In this document: one piece after another, positions 26,638 through 36,400 of the stretch | How positions within the stretch are numbered: the stretch's first letter is position 1 | Layout of the letters: every line of letters begins with the position of its first letter | Origin: Megalopta genalis | Lineage: Eukaryota; Arthropoda; Insecta; Hymenoptera; Halictidae | DNA: 64,000 nt | Assembly (NCBI RefSeq): GCF_051020955.1 | Contig: NW_027476509.1 | Span: forward strand, 62,001 to 126,000 | Direction of reading: 5' to 3' | Translations under genes and position numbers: made by a program | Notes under the pieces: model-generated | Databases searched by the model: none | What the model was told of the DNA's origin: nothing | The model's input: the letters and a program-made list of their open reading frames with translations, nothing else

Positions 26638-29600
26638 GATTTGAAGCTAACTCGATTGTGTCGCATGCAGTTTAAGCTAAATCATGTATATCACAAGTAT
26701 TTGAATCTAAACCATTTGATTCGCATGGGATTTGATGCTAAGCCTTCTACTTCGCATTGATTTGAAGCTAAATCATTTGTTTCGCATCGATTTGAAGCTA
26801 AACCTTCTACATCGAATTGATTTGAAGCTAAATCTTGTGTATCGCTTGGATTTGAAGCTAAACCTTCTACATCGCATTGATTTGCAGCTAAATCATGTGT
26901 TTCGCATGGATTTGAAGCTAACTTGTTTGGTCCCATGCAGTTGTAGCTAAATAATGTATATCACAAGTATTTGTAGCTAAACCATTTGTTTCGCATGGAT
27001 TTGAAGCTAAGCCTTCTACATCGCATTGATTTGAAGCTAAATCATTTGTTTCGCATGGATTTGAAGCTAACTTGTTTGTTTCGCATGCAGTTGTAGCTAA
27101 ATAATGTATATCACAAGTATTTGTAGCTAAACCATTTGTTTCGCATGGATTTGAAGCTAAGCCTTCTACTTCGCATGGATTTGAAGCTAAATCATGTGTT
27201 TGGCATGGATTTGAAGCTAAACCTTATACATCGCATTGATTTGCATCCGATTCATGTGTTTCGCATGGATTTGAAGCTAACTCGATTGTGTCGCATGCAG
27301 TTTAAGCTAAATCATGTATATCACAAGTATTTGAATCTAAACCATTTGATTCGCATGGGATTTGATGCTAAGCCTTCTACTTCGCATTGATTTGAAGCTA
27401 AATCATTTGTTTCGCATCGATTTGAAGCTAAACCTTCTACATCGCATGGATTTGAAGCTAAATCTTGTGTATCGCATGGATTTGAAGCTAAACCTTCTAC
27501 ATTGTATTGATTTGAAGCTAAATCATGTGTTTCGCATAGATTTGAAGCTAACTTGTTTGTTTCGCATGCAGTTGTAGCTAAATAATGTATATCACCAGTA
27601 TTTGTAGCTAAACCATTTGTTTCGCATGGATTTGAAGCTAAATCATGTGTTTCGCGTGGATTTGAAGGTAACTCGTTTGTCTCGCATGCAGTTGTAGCTT
27701 AATAATTTATATCACGAGTATTTGTAGCTAAATCATTTGTTTCGCATGGATTTGAAGCTAAGCCTGCTACTTCGCATTGATTTGAAGCTAAATCATTTGT
27801 TTCGCATAGAACTGAAGCTACCTCGTTTGTTCCTCCTCCTTTTGAAGCTATATCACTTATATCGCAAGCATTTGAAGCTAAATCATATGTGTCGCATGGA
27901 TTTGAAGCTGAACCTTCTACATCGAATTGATTTGAAGCTAAATCTTGTGTATCGCTTGGATTTGAAGCTAAACCTTCTACATCGCATTGATTTGCAGCTA
28001 AATCATGTGTTTCGCATGGATTTGAAGCTAACTTGTTTGGTCCCATGCAGTTGTAGCTAAATAATGTATATCACAAGTATTTGTAGCTAAACCATTTGTT
28101 TCGCATGGATTTGAAGCTAAGCCTTCTACATCGCATTGATTTGAAGCTAAATCATTTGTTTCGCATGGATTTGAAGCTAACTTGTTTGTTTCGCATGCAG
28201 TTGTAGCTAAATAATGTATATCACAAGTATTTGTAGCTAAACCATTTGTTTCGCATGGATTTGAAGCTAAGCCTTCTACTTCGCATGGATTTGAAGCTAA
28301 ATCATGTGTTTGGCATGGATTTGAAGCTAAACCTTATACATCGCATTGATTTGCATCCGATTCATGTGTTTCGCATGGATTTGAAGCTAACTCGATTGTG
28401 TCGCATGCAGTTTAAGCTAAATCATGTATATCACAAGTATTTGAATCTAAACCATTTGATTCGCATGGGATTTGATGCTAAGCCTTCTACTTCGCATTGA
28501 TTTGAAGCTAAATCATTTGTTTCGCATCGATTTGAAGCTAAACCTTCTACATCGCATGGATTTGAAGCTAAATCTTGTGTATCGCATGGATTTGAAGCTA
28601 AACCTTCTACATTGTATTGATTTGAAGCTAAATCATGTGTTTCGCATAGATTTGAAGCTAACTTGTTTGTTTCGCATGCAGTTGTAGCTAAATAATGTAT
28701 ATCACCAGTATTTGTAGCTAAACCATTTGTTTCGCATGGATTTGAAGCTAAATCATGTGTTTCGCGTGGATTTGAAGGTAACTCGTTTGTCTCGCATGCA
28801 GTTGTAGCTTAATAATTTATATCACAAGCATTTGTAGCTTATCCATATGTTTCGCATGGATTTGAAGCTAAGCCTTCTACTTCGCATTGATTTGAAGCTA
28901 AATCATTTGTTTCGCGTGGAATTGAAGCTACCTCGTTTGTTCCTCCTGCTTTTGAAGCTATATCACTTATATCGCAAGTATTTGAAGCTAAATCATATGT
29001 GTCGCATGGATTTGAAGCTGAACCTTCTACATCGCATTGATTTGAAGCTAAATCTTGTAAGTCGCATGGATTTGAAGCTAAACCTTCTACATCGCATTGA
29101 TTTGAAGCTAAATCATGTGTTTCGCATGGAATTGAAGCTACCTCGTTTGTTCCTCCAGATTTTGAAGCTATATCACTTATATCGCAAGTATTTGAAGCTA
29201 AATCATGTGCGTCGCATGGATTTGAAGCTGAACTTTCTACATCGCATTGATTTGAAGCTAAATCTTGTGTATCGCATGGATTTGAAGCTAAACCCTCTAC
29301 ATCGCATTGATTTGCATCCGATTCATGTGTTTCGCATGGATTTGAAGATAACTCGATTGTGTCGCATGCAGTTTAAGCTAAATCATGTATATCACAAGTA
29401 TTTGAATCTAAACCATTTGATTCGCATGGGATTTGATGCTAAGCCTTCTACTTGACACTGATTTGATGCTGAATCATGTCTTTCGCATGGATTTGAAGCT
29501 AACTCGTTTGTTACGCATGCAGTTGTAGCTGAATAATGTATATCACAAGTATTTGTAGCTAAACCATTTGTTTGCATGGATTTGAAGCTAAGCCTTCTAC

Positions 29601-30035
29601 TTCGCATTGATTTGAAGCTAAATCATTTGTTTCGCATCGATTTGAAGCTAAACCTTCTACATCGCATGGATTTGAAGCTAAACCTTCTACATCGCATTGA
29701 TTTGCAGCTAAATCATGTGTTTCGCATGGATTTGAAGCTAACTCGTTCGTTGCGCATGCAGTTAAATCTATATCACTTATATTCGCAAGCATTTGATGCT
29801 AAATTATTCGTTTCGCATGGATTTGAAGCTAAGCCTTTTACTTCGCATTGATTTGAAGTTAAATCATGTGTTTCCCTTGGATTTGAAGCTGAATCGTTTT
29901 TTTCGCATGCAGTTGAATCTATATCATTTATATCGCAAGTATCTGAAGCTAAATCATTTGTTTCTCATGGATTTGAAGCTAAACCTTCTACATCCCATGG
30001 ATTTGAAGCTAAATCATGTGTTTGGCATGGATTTG
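22920..30035 (+). repeat. 1.5-kb segments repeated at 5,642-bp offset
   Basis: About 22920-24393 recurs at 28563-30035. Both contain the ATTGTATTGATTTG monomer, the TTGTAAGTCGCATGG monomer, the TCTACTTGACACTG monomer and the 31-bp CACTTATATTCGCAAGC monomer. The offset is 5,643 before and 5,642 after an extra T at about 23035. Only a handful of base differences were noticed over about 1.5 kb. Confidence 0.82.
26300..28680 (+). repeat. GGTCCC-cassette higher-order repeats (630 and 1,110 bp steps)
   Basis: A distinctive monomer with TTTGGTCCCATGCAG occurs near 19665, 22308, 26300, 26930 and 28040. It is followed in the last four by the same run of monomers, including the CATCCGATTCATG and 31-bp GCATGGGATTTGATGC variants. 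Steps between the last three copies are 630 bp (21 monomers) and 1,110 bp (37 monomers). The longer step contains an added segment and not new sequence types. Confidence 0.83.
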
Positions 30036-31519
30036 AAGCTAAACCTTATACATCGCATTGATTTGCATCCGATTCACGTGTTTCGCATGGATTTGAAGCT
30101 AACTCGATTGTGTCGCATGCATTTTAAGCTAAATCATGTATATCACAAGTATTTGAATCTAAACCATTTGATTCGCATGGGATTTGATGCTAAGCCTTCT
30201 ACTTCACACTGATTTGATGCTGAATCATGTCTTTCGCATGGATTTGAAGCTAACTCGTTTGTTACGCATGCAGTTGTAGCTAAATAATGTATATCACAAG
30301 TATTTGTAGCTAAACCATTTGTTTGCATGGATTTGAAGCTAAGCTTTCTACTTCGCATTGATTTGAAGCTAAATCATGTGATTCGCATGGATTTGAATCT
30401 ACCTCGTTTGTTTCGCTTGCAGTTGAAGCTAAATCATGTGTATCACAAATATTTGAAGCTAAACCATTTGTTTCGTGTGGATTTGAAGCCATACGTCTAC
30501 TTCGCTTGCATTTGAAGCTAATTCATGTGTTTCGCATGGATTTGAAGCTAACTCGATGTTTTGCCTGCATTTGAAGCTATATCCCTTATATTCGCAAGTA
30601 TTTTAAGCTAAATCTTTTGTTTCGCATGAATTTGAAGCTAAGCCTTCTACTTCGTATCGATTTGAAGCTAAATCATGTGTCTCGTATGGATTTGAAGCTA
30701 AACCTTCTACATCCCATGGATTTGAAGCTAAACCTTCAACATCTCATGGATTTGAAACTAACACGTTTGTTTCGCATGCAGTTGAAGCTAAATCATGTAT
30801 ATCACAAGTATTTGAAGCTAATCCATTTGTTTTGTACGGATTTGAAGCTAAGCCTTCTACTTCCAATTGATTTGAAGCGAAATCATGTGTTTCACATGGA
30901 TTTGAAGCTAACTCGTCCGTTTCGCCTCCAGTTGAATCTATATCACTTATATCGCAAGTATTTGAAGCTAAATCATTTGTTCCGCATGGATTTGATGCTA
31001 CGCCTTCTATTTCGCACTGATTTGAAGCTAATTCATGTGTTTCGCATGGATTTGAAGCTAACTCGATGTTTTGCCTGCATTTGAAGCTATATCCCTTATA
31101 TTCGCAAGTATTTTAAGCTAAATCTTTTGTTACGCATGGATTTGAAGCTAATTCTTCTACATCGTATTGATTTGAAGATAAATCATGTGTTTCGCTTGGA
31201 TTTGAAACTAAGCCTTCTACTTCGCATTGACTTTAAGCTAAATCATGTGTTTCGCTTGGATTTGAAGCTAACTCGATAGTTTCGTCTGCATTTGAAGCTA
31301 TATCATTTATATCGCAAGTATCTGAAGCTAAATCATTTGTCTCTGATTGATATGAAGCTAATCCATCTACATCGTGTTTCGCATGCATTTGAAGCTGAAT
31401 CATGTGTTTTGCATGGATTTGAAGCTAACTCATTTGTTTCGCCTGCATTTGAAGCTATTTCATTTATAAGGGAAGTATTTGAAGCTAAACTATTTGTTCC
31501 TCATGGATTTGAAGCTAAG
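30036..31519 (+). repeat. Left arm, diverged satellite next to the retroelement
   Basis: More diverged monomers, with one 510-bp (17-monomer) offset copy: 30514-30630 recurs at 31024-31140, sharing ACTCGATGTTTTGCC and ATATCCCTTATATTCG. A truncated monomer is seen near 31,370, where CTACATCG runs straight into TGTTTCGC. The block ends at GAAGCTAAG, and the LTR starts at the next base. Confidence 0.8.
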
Positions 31520-31574
31520 TGTTGCGCACGGCACAAAATTAAAGCGCCGGAATTCGGGAGGAGACGACACGCGA

Positions 31575-31580
31575 TTTATT
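31575..31580 (-). terminator. LTR polyadenylation signal AATAAA
   Basis: AATAAA on the minus strand, about 55 bp before the element end and about 200 bp after the TATA box. It is followed by a GT-containing stretch (GCGTGTCGTC), as expected before the R/U5 boundary. A second AATAAA lies upstream of the TATA box at about 31944-31949, inside the loop side of a U3 inverted repeat, and is less likely to be used. Confidence 0.6.
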
Positions 31581-31618
31581 TGATTCGGACTCCACAGTCC
31601 TTTGGTTTACAAGCTTTT

Positions 31619-31691
31619 GGAGCACGGCTCCGTTTGACGTATGAAGTGTAGCACGGCTACGAAAGAAGTATAAAAACTGAAGCACGGCTTC
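31619..31691 (-). other. Three covarying 13-nt stem-loops in the LTR
   Basis: Three short perfect inverted repeats at 31619-31631, 31648-31660 and 31679-31691. On the + strand they are GGAGCACGGCTCC, GTAGCACGGCTAC and GAAGCACGGCTTC. Each is a 5-bp stem with a 3-nt loop. The second stem position is G:C, T:A and A:T in turn, so both sides change together. They start 29 and 31 bp apart. In the minus-strand transcript they would lie between the TATA-driven start and AATAAA, probably within R. The role is unknown; they may be RNA stem-loops or palindromic protein-binding sites. Confidence 0.8.
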
Positions 31692-31776
31692 GTATAGGCG
31701 CAAGGGGCGCTAAGTTAAACTTGACTGTTCGCTATATCGATATCTTGGAGAATTTTCGTTATCACATTTGCGGCAG

Positions 31777-31784
31777 TATATATA
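31777..31784 (-). promoter_or_regulatory. LTR TATA box
   Basis: TATATATA, which reads the same on both strands, in the middle of the LTR. Transcription on the minus strand would start near 31750, upstream of the stem-loops and the polyadenylation signal. A perfect 10-bp palindrome ATATCGATAT lies at 31734-31743, near or just after the expected start. The start site is inferred from spacing only. Confidence 0.6.
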
Positions 31785-31825
31785 GACACCTGGCCGATGC
31801 TCAAGGTGTCGCATCGTCAGGTGTC
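31785..31825 (-). other. Bipartite inverted repeat next to the LTR TATA box
   Basis: Outer arms GACACCTG (31785-31792) and CAGGTGTC (31818-31825) are perfect complements. Inner arms CGATGC (31795-31800) and GCATCG (31811-31816) pair around a 10-nt loop. Only a 2-nt/1-nt internal bulge separates the two stems, giving 14 bp in total. It directly abuts the TATA box on the U3 side. Confidence 0.7.
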
Positions 31826-31930
31826 GAAGGCCGGTCATTGCCTCCTAAGGCAAAAACGCTGCATGTATACATTAGGCCGAGGCGAGCGTTTGACGGTCGG
31901 GCCAACACACGTCAATCGTGTTATTGTCTT

Positions 31931-31969
31931 GCCGCCTCGCCGTTTATTTGACAAAAACGGCGAGACGGC
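31931..31969 (-). other. Long GC-rich hairpin in LTR U3
   Basis: The left arm (31931-31945) pairs with the right arm (31955-31969) over 15 positions with a single C-A mismatch, around a 9-nt loop. The core arms are CTCGCCGTTT and AAACGGCGAG. It lies in the proposed U3, about 55 bp inside the inner LTR end. It may be a cruciform or RNA hairpin near the 3' end of the transcript. No known match is claimed. Confidence 0.7.
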
Positions 31970-32023
31970 GTACATCGAAAGTCGAGCGTGCGTTGACCCG
32001 CGGTCCGCGATTCGGCCGGAACA

Positions 32024-32103
32024 TACCGCCGGCCTCAGCTCCGCTGATCTTAATAACTAATGGCGAGCTCGCTCCGCCCGCCATGTACGCTCGCCTTCCC
32101 TCG
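32024..32103 (-). other. Retroelement 3' untranslated stretch with purine-rich run
   Basis: The 80 bp between the pol stop codon and the proposed LTR start. On the minus strand it opens with the purine-rich run CGAGGGAAGGCGAGCG and ends with GAGGCCGGCGGTA just before TGTT. Either could serve as the polypurine tract that primes plus-strand synthesis. The second is in the right place but is interrupted by pyrimidines, so the tract is not certain. Confidence 0.45.
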
Positions 32104-33432
32104 CTACTGCTCCGGTCCTGAGGAGGGTCCAGCGGGCATGTCCACCGGCAAGCGTACGAGCTGCGTGATCGGCCGAGTGTAACATCCGCCGGCGGTGCGG
32201 ATGGTTACGACTCGAACTCGGCCGTCCTCACCGGGGTGCAGCGTCTGCACGCGTGCGAGACGCCAACACGCCGGTGGGCAATTCGCGTCGCGAAGAACCA
32301 CGAGATCTCCCACCTGCAGGTTCCTCTCGGCACGCCACCATTTGCTGCGCTCCTGCAGCGTGTGGAGATACTCGCGGTTCCACTGGTTCCAAAAACTGGC
32401 ACGCATGGTTTCGACCCCTTGCCATCGGGACAAGGGGGAGGCGGCGGTGTCCCGCGAACGTTCTCCCGGAAGCGTAAGCAAGGGTCCTCCCGTCAAGAAA
32501 TGCCCTGGTGTAAGGGCCGCGTAGTCCGTCGAATCGCTTGACATCGGTGTTAGGGGGCGGGAATTAAGGCATGCCTCGACGGTGCACAACAGGGTGCACA
32601 TCTCCTCAAAGGTGAGGGTGTGCTGGCCAACCACCCGTGCTAAGTGGCGTTTTACTGCCTTAACCCCCGCTTCCCATAAACCGCCGAAATGCGGGGCTCC
32701 GGGTGGGGAGAAATGCCACACGATGTCGGCCTCTCCGAGAAAGTCCGATACCTCGGCTGAGTCGCGGACCGCCCGAACCATCGCTGCGAGCTCCCGTGCG
32801 GCACCGCGGAAGTTCGTTCCGTTGTCGGAATAAATAGCAGCGGGCCTACTCCGACGGGAGACGAACCTCCGCAGTGCAGCCAAGAAGCCCGCCGTGGTGC
32901 AGTCGCTCACCAGCTCGAGGTGGATCGCGCGGGTCGCGAAGCACACGAACACCCCGATGTATGACTTCTGGGCCCGATAACCCCGGCCCTTCCCCATGCG
33001 GGTCCAGAGGGGGCCCGCATAGTCGACGCCCACGTGCGAGAAGGGCCGCGAAGGGTTTACCCGCGATAAGGGCAACGTGCCCATGAGTTGGGACGCTGGA
33101 GATGTGCGATGCCTTGCGCAAGCTACGCACCTCCAGGTCACCCTTCTAACCGTGTCTCGGGCACCCAGAAGCCAATATGTCCTCCTCAGCACGCTCAAGG
33201 CGAGCTGGGGTCCACTGTGGAGGGCCGTGAGGTGCACAGCCTCCACCAGCAAATCCACCACTGGGTGCTTCGGGAGGAGGATGGGGTGTTTCTCGTCGTA
33301 CGCGAGGGACGAGTTGTCTAGACGTCCCCCCACGCGGAGCAATCCTGCCTCGTCAAGAAATGGGCTCAACCGCCGCAAGGGCGACGATCGCCCGACGAAT
33401 TGGAACTTTCGGACGGCGCGTATCTCCGACCT
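32104..33432 (-). CDS. Pol polyprotein, 3' part: integrase with DUF5641-type C-terminus (5'-truncated)
   Basis: Open for 442 codons from the satellite junction to TAG at 32104-32106. The last codon or so at 33431-33432 is satellite, preceded by an in-frame TGA also made by satellite. There is no native start: the first 18 residues join directly to the conserved pre-integrase segment (RLSPFLDEAGLLRVGGRL). Numbering from 33432: zinc-binding H67, H72, C102, C105 (33118-33234); DDE core D137 in HVGVDYAGP (codon 33022-33024), D203 in YSDNGTNF (32824-32826) and E254 in GGLWEAGVK (32671-32673); then a DUF5641-like tail at about 32150-32405 with W..W..EYL, GDLVVLRD and RVVTIRTAGG. All catalytic residues are present and no stop or frameshift is seen. 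In the family this protein inserts the cDNA into host DNA. The reverse transcriptase half is missing, so the fragment is presumably non-functional. GC content is far above that of the satellite. Confidence 0.93.
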   Translation of the reverse strand, partial: RSEIRAVRKFQFVGRSSPLRRLSPFLDEAGLLRVGGRLDNSSLAYDEKHPILLPKHPVVDLLVEAVHLTALHSGPQLALSVLRRTYWLLGARDTVRRVTWRCVACARHRTSPASQLMGTLPLSRVNPSRPFSHVGVDYAGPLWTRMGKGRGYRAQKSYIGVFVCFATRAIHLELVSDCTTAGFLAALRRFVSRRSRPAAIYSDNGTNFRGAARELAAMVRAVRDSAEVSDFLGEADIVWHFSPPGAPHFGGLWEAGVKAVKRHLARVVGQHTLTFEEMCTLLCTVEACLNSRPLTPMSSDSTDYAALTPGHFLTGGPLLTLPGERSRDTAASPLSRWQGVETMRASFWNQWNREYLHTLQERSKWWRAERNLQVGDLVVLRDANCPPACWRLARVQTLHPGEDGRVRVVTIRTAGGCYTRPITQLVRLPVDMPAGPSSGPEQ

Positions 33433-36400
33433 TCAAATGCAGGCGAAACAAACAAGTTAGCTTCAAATCCATGCGAAACAAATGATTTAGCTTCAAATCA
33501 ATGCGAAGTAGAAGTCTTATCTTCTAATCCATGAGAGTCAAATGATTTAGCTTCAAATGCTCTCGATATTAGTGATATAGCTTCACATGCAGTCGAAACA
33601 AAGGAGTTAGCTTCAAATCCATGCGAAACAAATGATTTAGTTTCAAATCAATTCCTAGTAGAAGGATTAGCTTCAAATCCATGCAAAACAAATGGTTCAG
33701 CTTCAAATACTTGCAATATAAATGAAATAGCTTCAAATACAGTCAACACAAACGAGCTAGCTTCAAATCCAAGCGAAACACAAGATTTAGCTTCATATCA
33801 ATGCGAAGTAGAAGTCTTAGCTTCAAATCCATGCGATGCAACTGATTTATCTTCAAATACTTGCGATATAAATGATATAGCTTCAAATACATGCGACAGA
33901 ATTGATTTCGCTTCAAATACATGCGATATAAGTAATATAGCTTCAAATGCAGGCGAATCAAACGAGTTAGCTGTGAATAGATGCTAAAAATATTGTTTAT
34001 CTTAGGATACTTATGATATACATGATTTCACTTCAACTGCATGCGAAACAAAAGTGTTAGCCTCAAATCCAAGCGAAACACATGATTCAGCATCAAATCA
34101 ATGCGAAGTAGAAGGTGTAGGTACAAATCCGTGCGGAACACATGGTTTAGCTTCACATACTTGCGATATACATGATTTAGCTTCAACTGCATGCGAAACA
34201 AACGAGTTAGCTTCAAATCCAAGCGAAACATGTGATTTAGCTTCAAATCAATGCGAAGTAGTATGCTTAGCTTCAAATCCATGCGACATTAATGATTTAG
34301 CTCCAAATACTTGCGATATAAGTGATATAGCTTCAAATGCATGCGAAAGAAACGAGTTAGTTTCAAATCCCAGCGAAACACTTGATTTAGCTACAAATCA
34401 ATGCGATCTAGATGACTTAGCTTCAAATCAATGCGATCTAGATGATTTAGCTTCAAATCAAAGCGAAACAAATGGGTTAGCTTCAAATACTTGTGATACA
34501 CATGATTTGGCTTGAACTGCATGCCAAACAAACGAGTTAGATTCAAATCAAAGGGAAACACATGATTTAACTTCAAATCAATGCGAAGTAGAAGGCTTAG
34601 CTTCAAATCCAAGCGAAACGAATGATTTAGTTTCACATACTTTCGAATATATACGTGATATAGCTTTAAATGCAGGCGAACCAAACGACTTAGCTTCAAA
34701 TCCACGTGAAACGCATGATTTAGCACCAAATCAATGCGATGTAGAAGGTTCAGCTTCAACTCCATGCGAATCAAACGAGTTAGCTTCAAATCCATGCGAA
34801 TCAAACGAGTTAGCTTCAAACCCGTGCGAAACACTTGATTTAGCTTCCAATTCATTCGAAACACATGGTTTAGCTTAATATTCATGCGAATGGAATGGTT
34901 TAGCTTCAAATACTTGTGATATACATGATTTAGCTTCAACAGCATGCGAAACAAACATGTCAGTTTCAAATCCAGGCGAAACACATGATTTAACTTCAAA
35001 TCAATGGGAAGTAGAAGGGTTAGCTTCAAATCATTACGAAACAAGTGGTTTATCTTCAGATACATGCGATATCAGTGATATAGCTTCAAATCCATTCGAA
35101 ACACATGATTTTGCTTCAAATCAATGCGAAGTTAAAGGCATAACTTCAAATCAATGCGAAACAGATGGTTTAGCTTCAAATACTTGTGATATACATGATT
35201 TAGCTTCAAATGCAGGCGAAACAAACGAGTTAGCTTCCAATCCAAGCAAAACTCAAGATTTAGCTTCAAATCAATGCGAAGTAGAAGGCTTATCTTCAAA
35301 TCCATGTGAAACGAATGGTGTATCCTCAAATACTTGCGATATAAGTGATATAGCTTCAAATGCAGGCGAAACAAACGAGTGAGCTTCAAATCCATGCGAA
35401 ACACATGATTTAACTTCAAATCAATGCGAAGTAGAAGGCTTAGTTTAAAAACCATGCGAAACAAATGGTTTGGCTTCAAATACTTGTGATATACATGATT
35501 TAGCTTCAACTGCATGCGAAACAAACGAGATAGCTTCAAATCCAAGCGAAGCACTAGATTTAGCTCCAAATCCATGCGAAACAAATGGTTTAGCTACTAA
35601 TACTTGTGATATACATCATTTAGCTTCAAATGCAGGCGAAACAAACGAGTTACCTTCAAAACCATGCGAAACACATTATTTAGCTTCAAACTCGTGCGAA
35701 ACACATGGTTTATCTTCATATTTTTGCGAAACAAATGGTTTGGATTCAGATACTTGTGATAAACATGATTTAGCTTCAACTGCAGGCGAAACAAACGAGT
35801 TAGCTTCAAATCCATGCGAAACACATGATTAGGCTTCAAATCAATGCGATGTAGATGGTTTGGCTTCAAATCAATGCGACACACGTGATTTAGCTTCAAA
35901 TACTTGTGATATACATTATTTAGCTTCAACTGCATGCGAAACAAACGATTTATCTTCAAATCCAGGCGAAACACATGATTTAACTTCACATAAATGCGAA
36001 GTAGAAGTCATTTCTTCGAATCCATGCGAAACAAATTGTTTTGCTTCAAATACTTGTGATATACACGATTTAGCTTCAACTGCATGTGAAACGAACGAGT
36101 AAGCTTCAAATCCAATCGGAACACATGATTTAGCTTCAAATGAATGCGAAGTAGAAGGATTAGATTGAAATCCATGCCAAACAAATGGTTTAGATTCAAA
36201 TCCAAGCAAAACACATGATTTAGCTTTAAATCAATGCGAAGTAGATGGCTTAGCTTCAAATCCATGCGAGACAAATGGTTTAGCTTCAAATACTTGTGAT
36301 ATACATGATTTAGCTTCAACTGCATTGCGAAACAAACGAGTAAGCTTCAAGTCCATGCGAAACAAATGATTTAGCTTCATATCAATGCGAAGTAGAAGTC

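Larger units (their letters stand above)
1..31519 (+). repeat. Left satellite array, 30-bp tandem repeat, forward orientation
   Basis: Continuous head-to-tail array of about 1,050 monomers of 30 bp. Each monomer starts with the near-invariant box TTTGAAGCTA, has a variable middle (for example AATCATGTGTT or AACCTTCTACA), and then a usually kept TCGCA box. Monomers of 29 or 31 bp occur but are rare, for example the TATATTCGCAAG variant. Because 30 is divisible by three, two of the three forward frames and one reverse frame stay open over long stretches, giving repetitive decapeptides (KLNHVFRMDL type forward, ASNPCETHDL type reverse). I regard these as non-coding. No unique sequence of more than a few tens of bases interrupts the array. 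Function is unknown; long homogenised satellite of this kind is typical of centromeric or pericentromeric heterochromatin. Confidence 0.97.
31520..32023 (-). repeat. 3' LTR of the BEL/Pao element (about 504 bp)
   Basis: Proposed limits give TGTT...AACA ends on the minus strand (TGTTCCGGCC at 32023, GCGCAACA ending at 31520), the usual TG...CA form. The outer end abuts satellite directly. Inside, in minus-strand order, lie a U3 with two inverted repeats, a TATA box (31777-31784), three small stem-loops, and an AATAAA signal (31575-31580) about 200 nt after the TATA box. This is a normal U3-R-U5 order. The satellite-side limit is firm. The inner limit (32023) is inferred from the TGTT start and could lie elsewhere, for example near 32083 or 31907, because no second LTR is available for comparison. 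Confidence 0.65.
31520..33430 (-). mobile_element. BEL/Pao-superfamily LTR retrotransposon, 3' fragment
   Basis: The only non-satellite DNA in the window, clearly more GC- and CpG-rich than its surroundings. In minus-strand order it holds the 3' part of pol, a short 3' untranslated stretch and one LTR that ends at the satellite. Gag, protease, reverse transcriptase, RNase H, the primer-binding site and the 5' LTR are absent. The LTR side ends cleanly: the + strand reads TGTTGCGCACGG straight after satellite GAAGCTAAG, as expected for a natural element end. The pol side is a breakpoint in the middle of a codon run and not an element end, so no target-site duplication can be tested. Superfamily assignment rests on the integrase and C-terminal domain. 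The element cannot move by itself in this form. Confidence 0.9.

Noticed and set aside
31902..31907. Alternative inner LTR limit at the CCAACA motif (minus TGTTGG)
   Set aside because: It would give a LTR of about 388 bp with a better match to the other end (TGTTG/CAACA). However, nothing purine-rich precedes it, and it would leave the U3 hairpin and nearly 200 bp unexplained between pol and the LTR. It is kept only as a lesser possibility.
31721..32121. Short + strand frames over the LTR
   Set aside because: They overlap the LTR promoter and inverted repeats, have no domain, and end without relation to any signal.
31520..33430. Full-length or active retrotransposon
   Set aside because: Only one LTR and the 3' part of pol are present. 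The other edge is a break in pol joined to satellite.
32195..33460. Open frames on the + strand and other minus frames inside the pol region (for example 32195-32524, 32236-32541, 33077-33460)
   Set aside because: Shadows of the GC-rich pol frame with no recognisable domains. The integrase frame on the minus strand explains the sequence.
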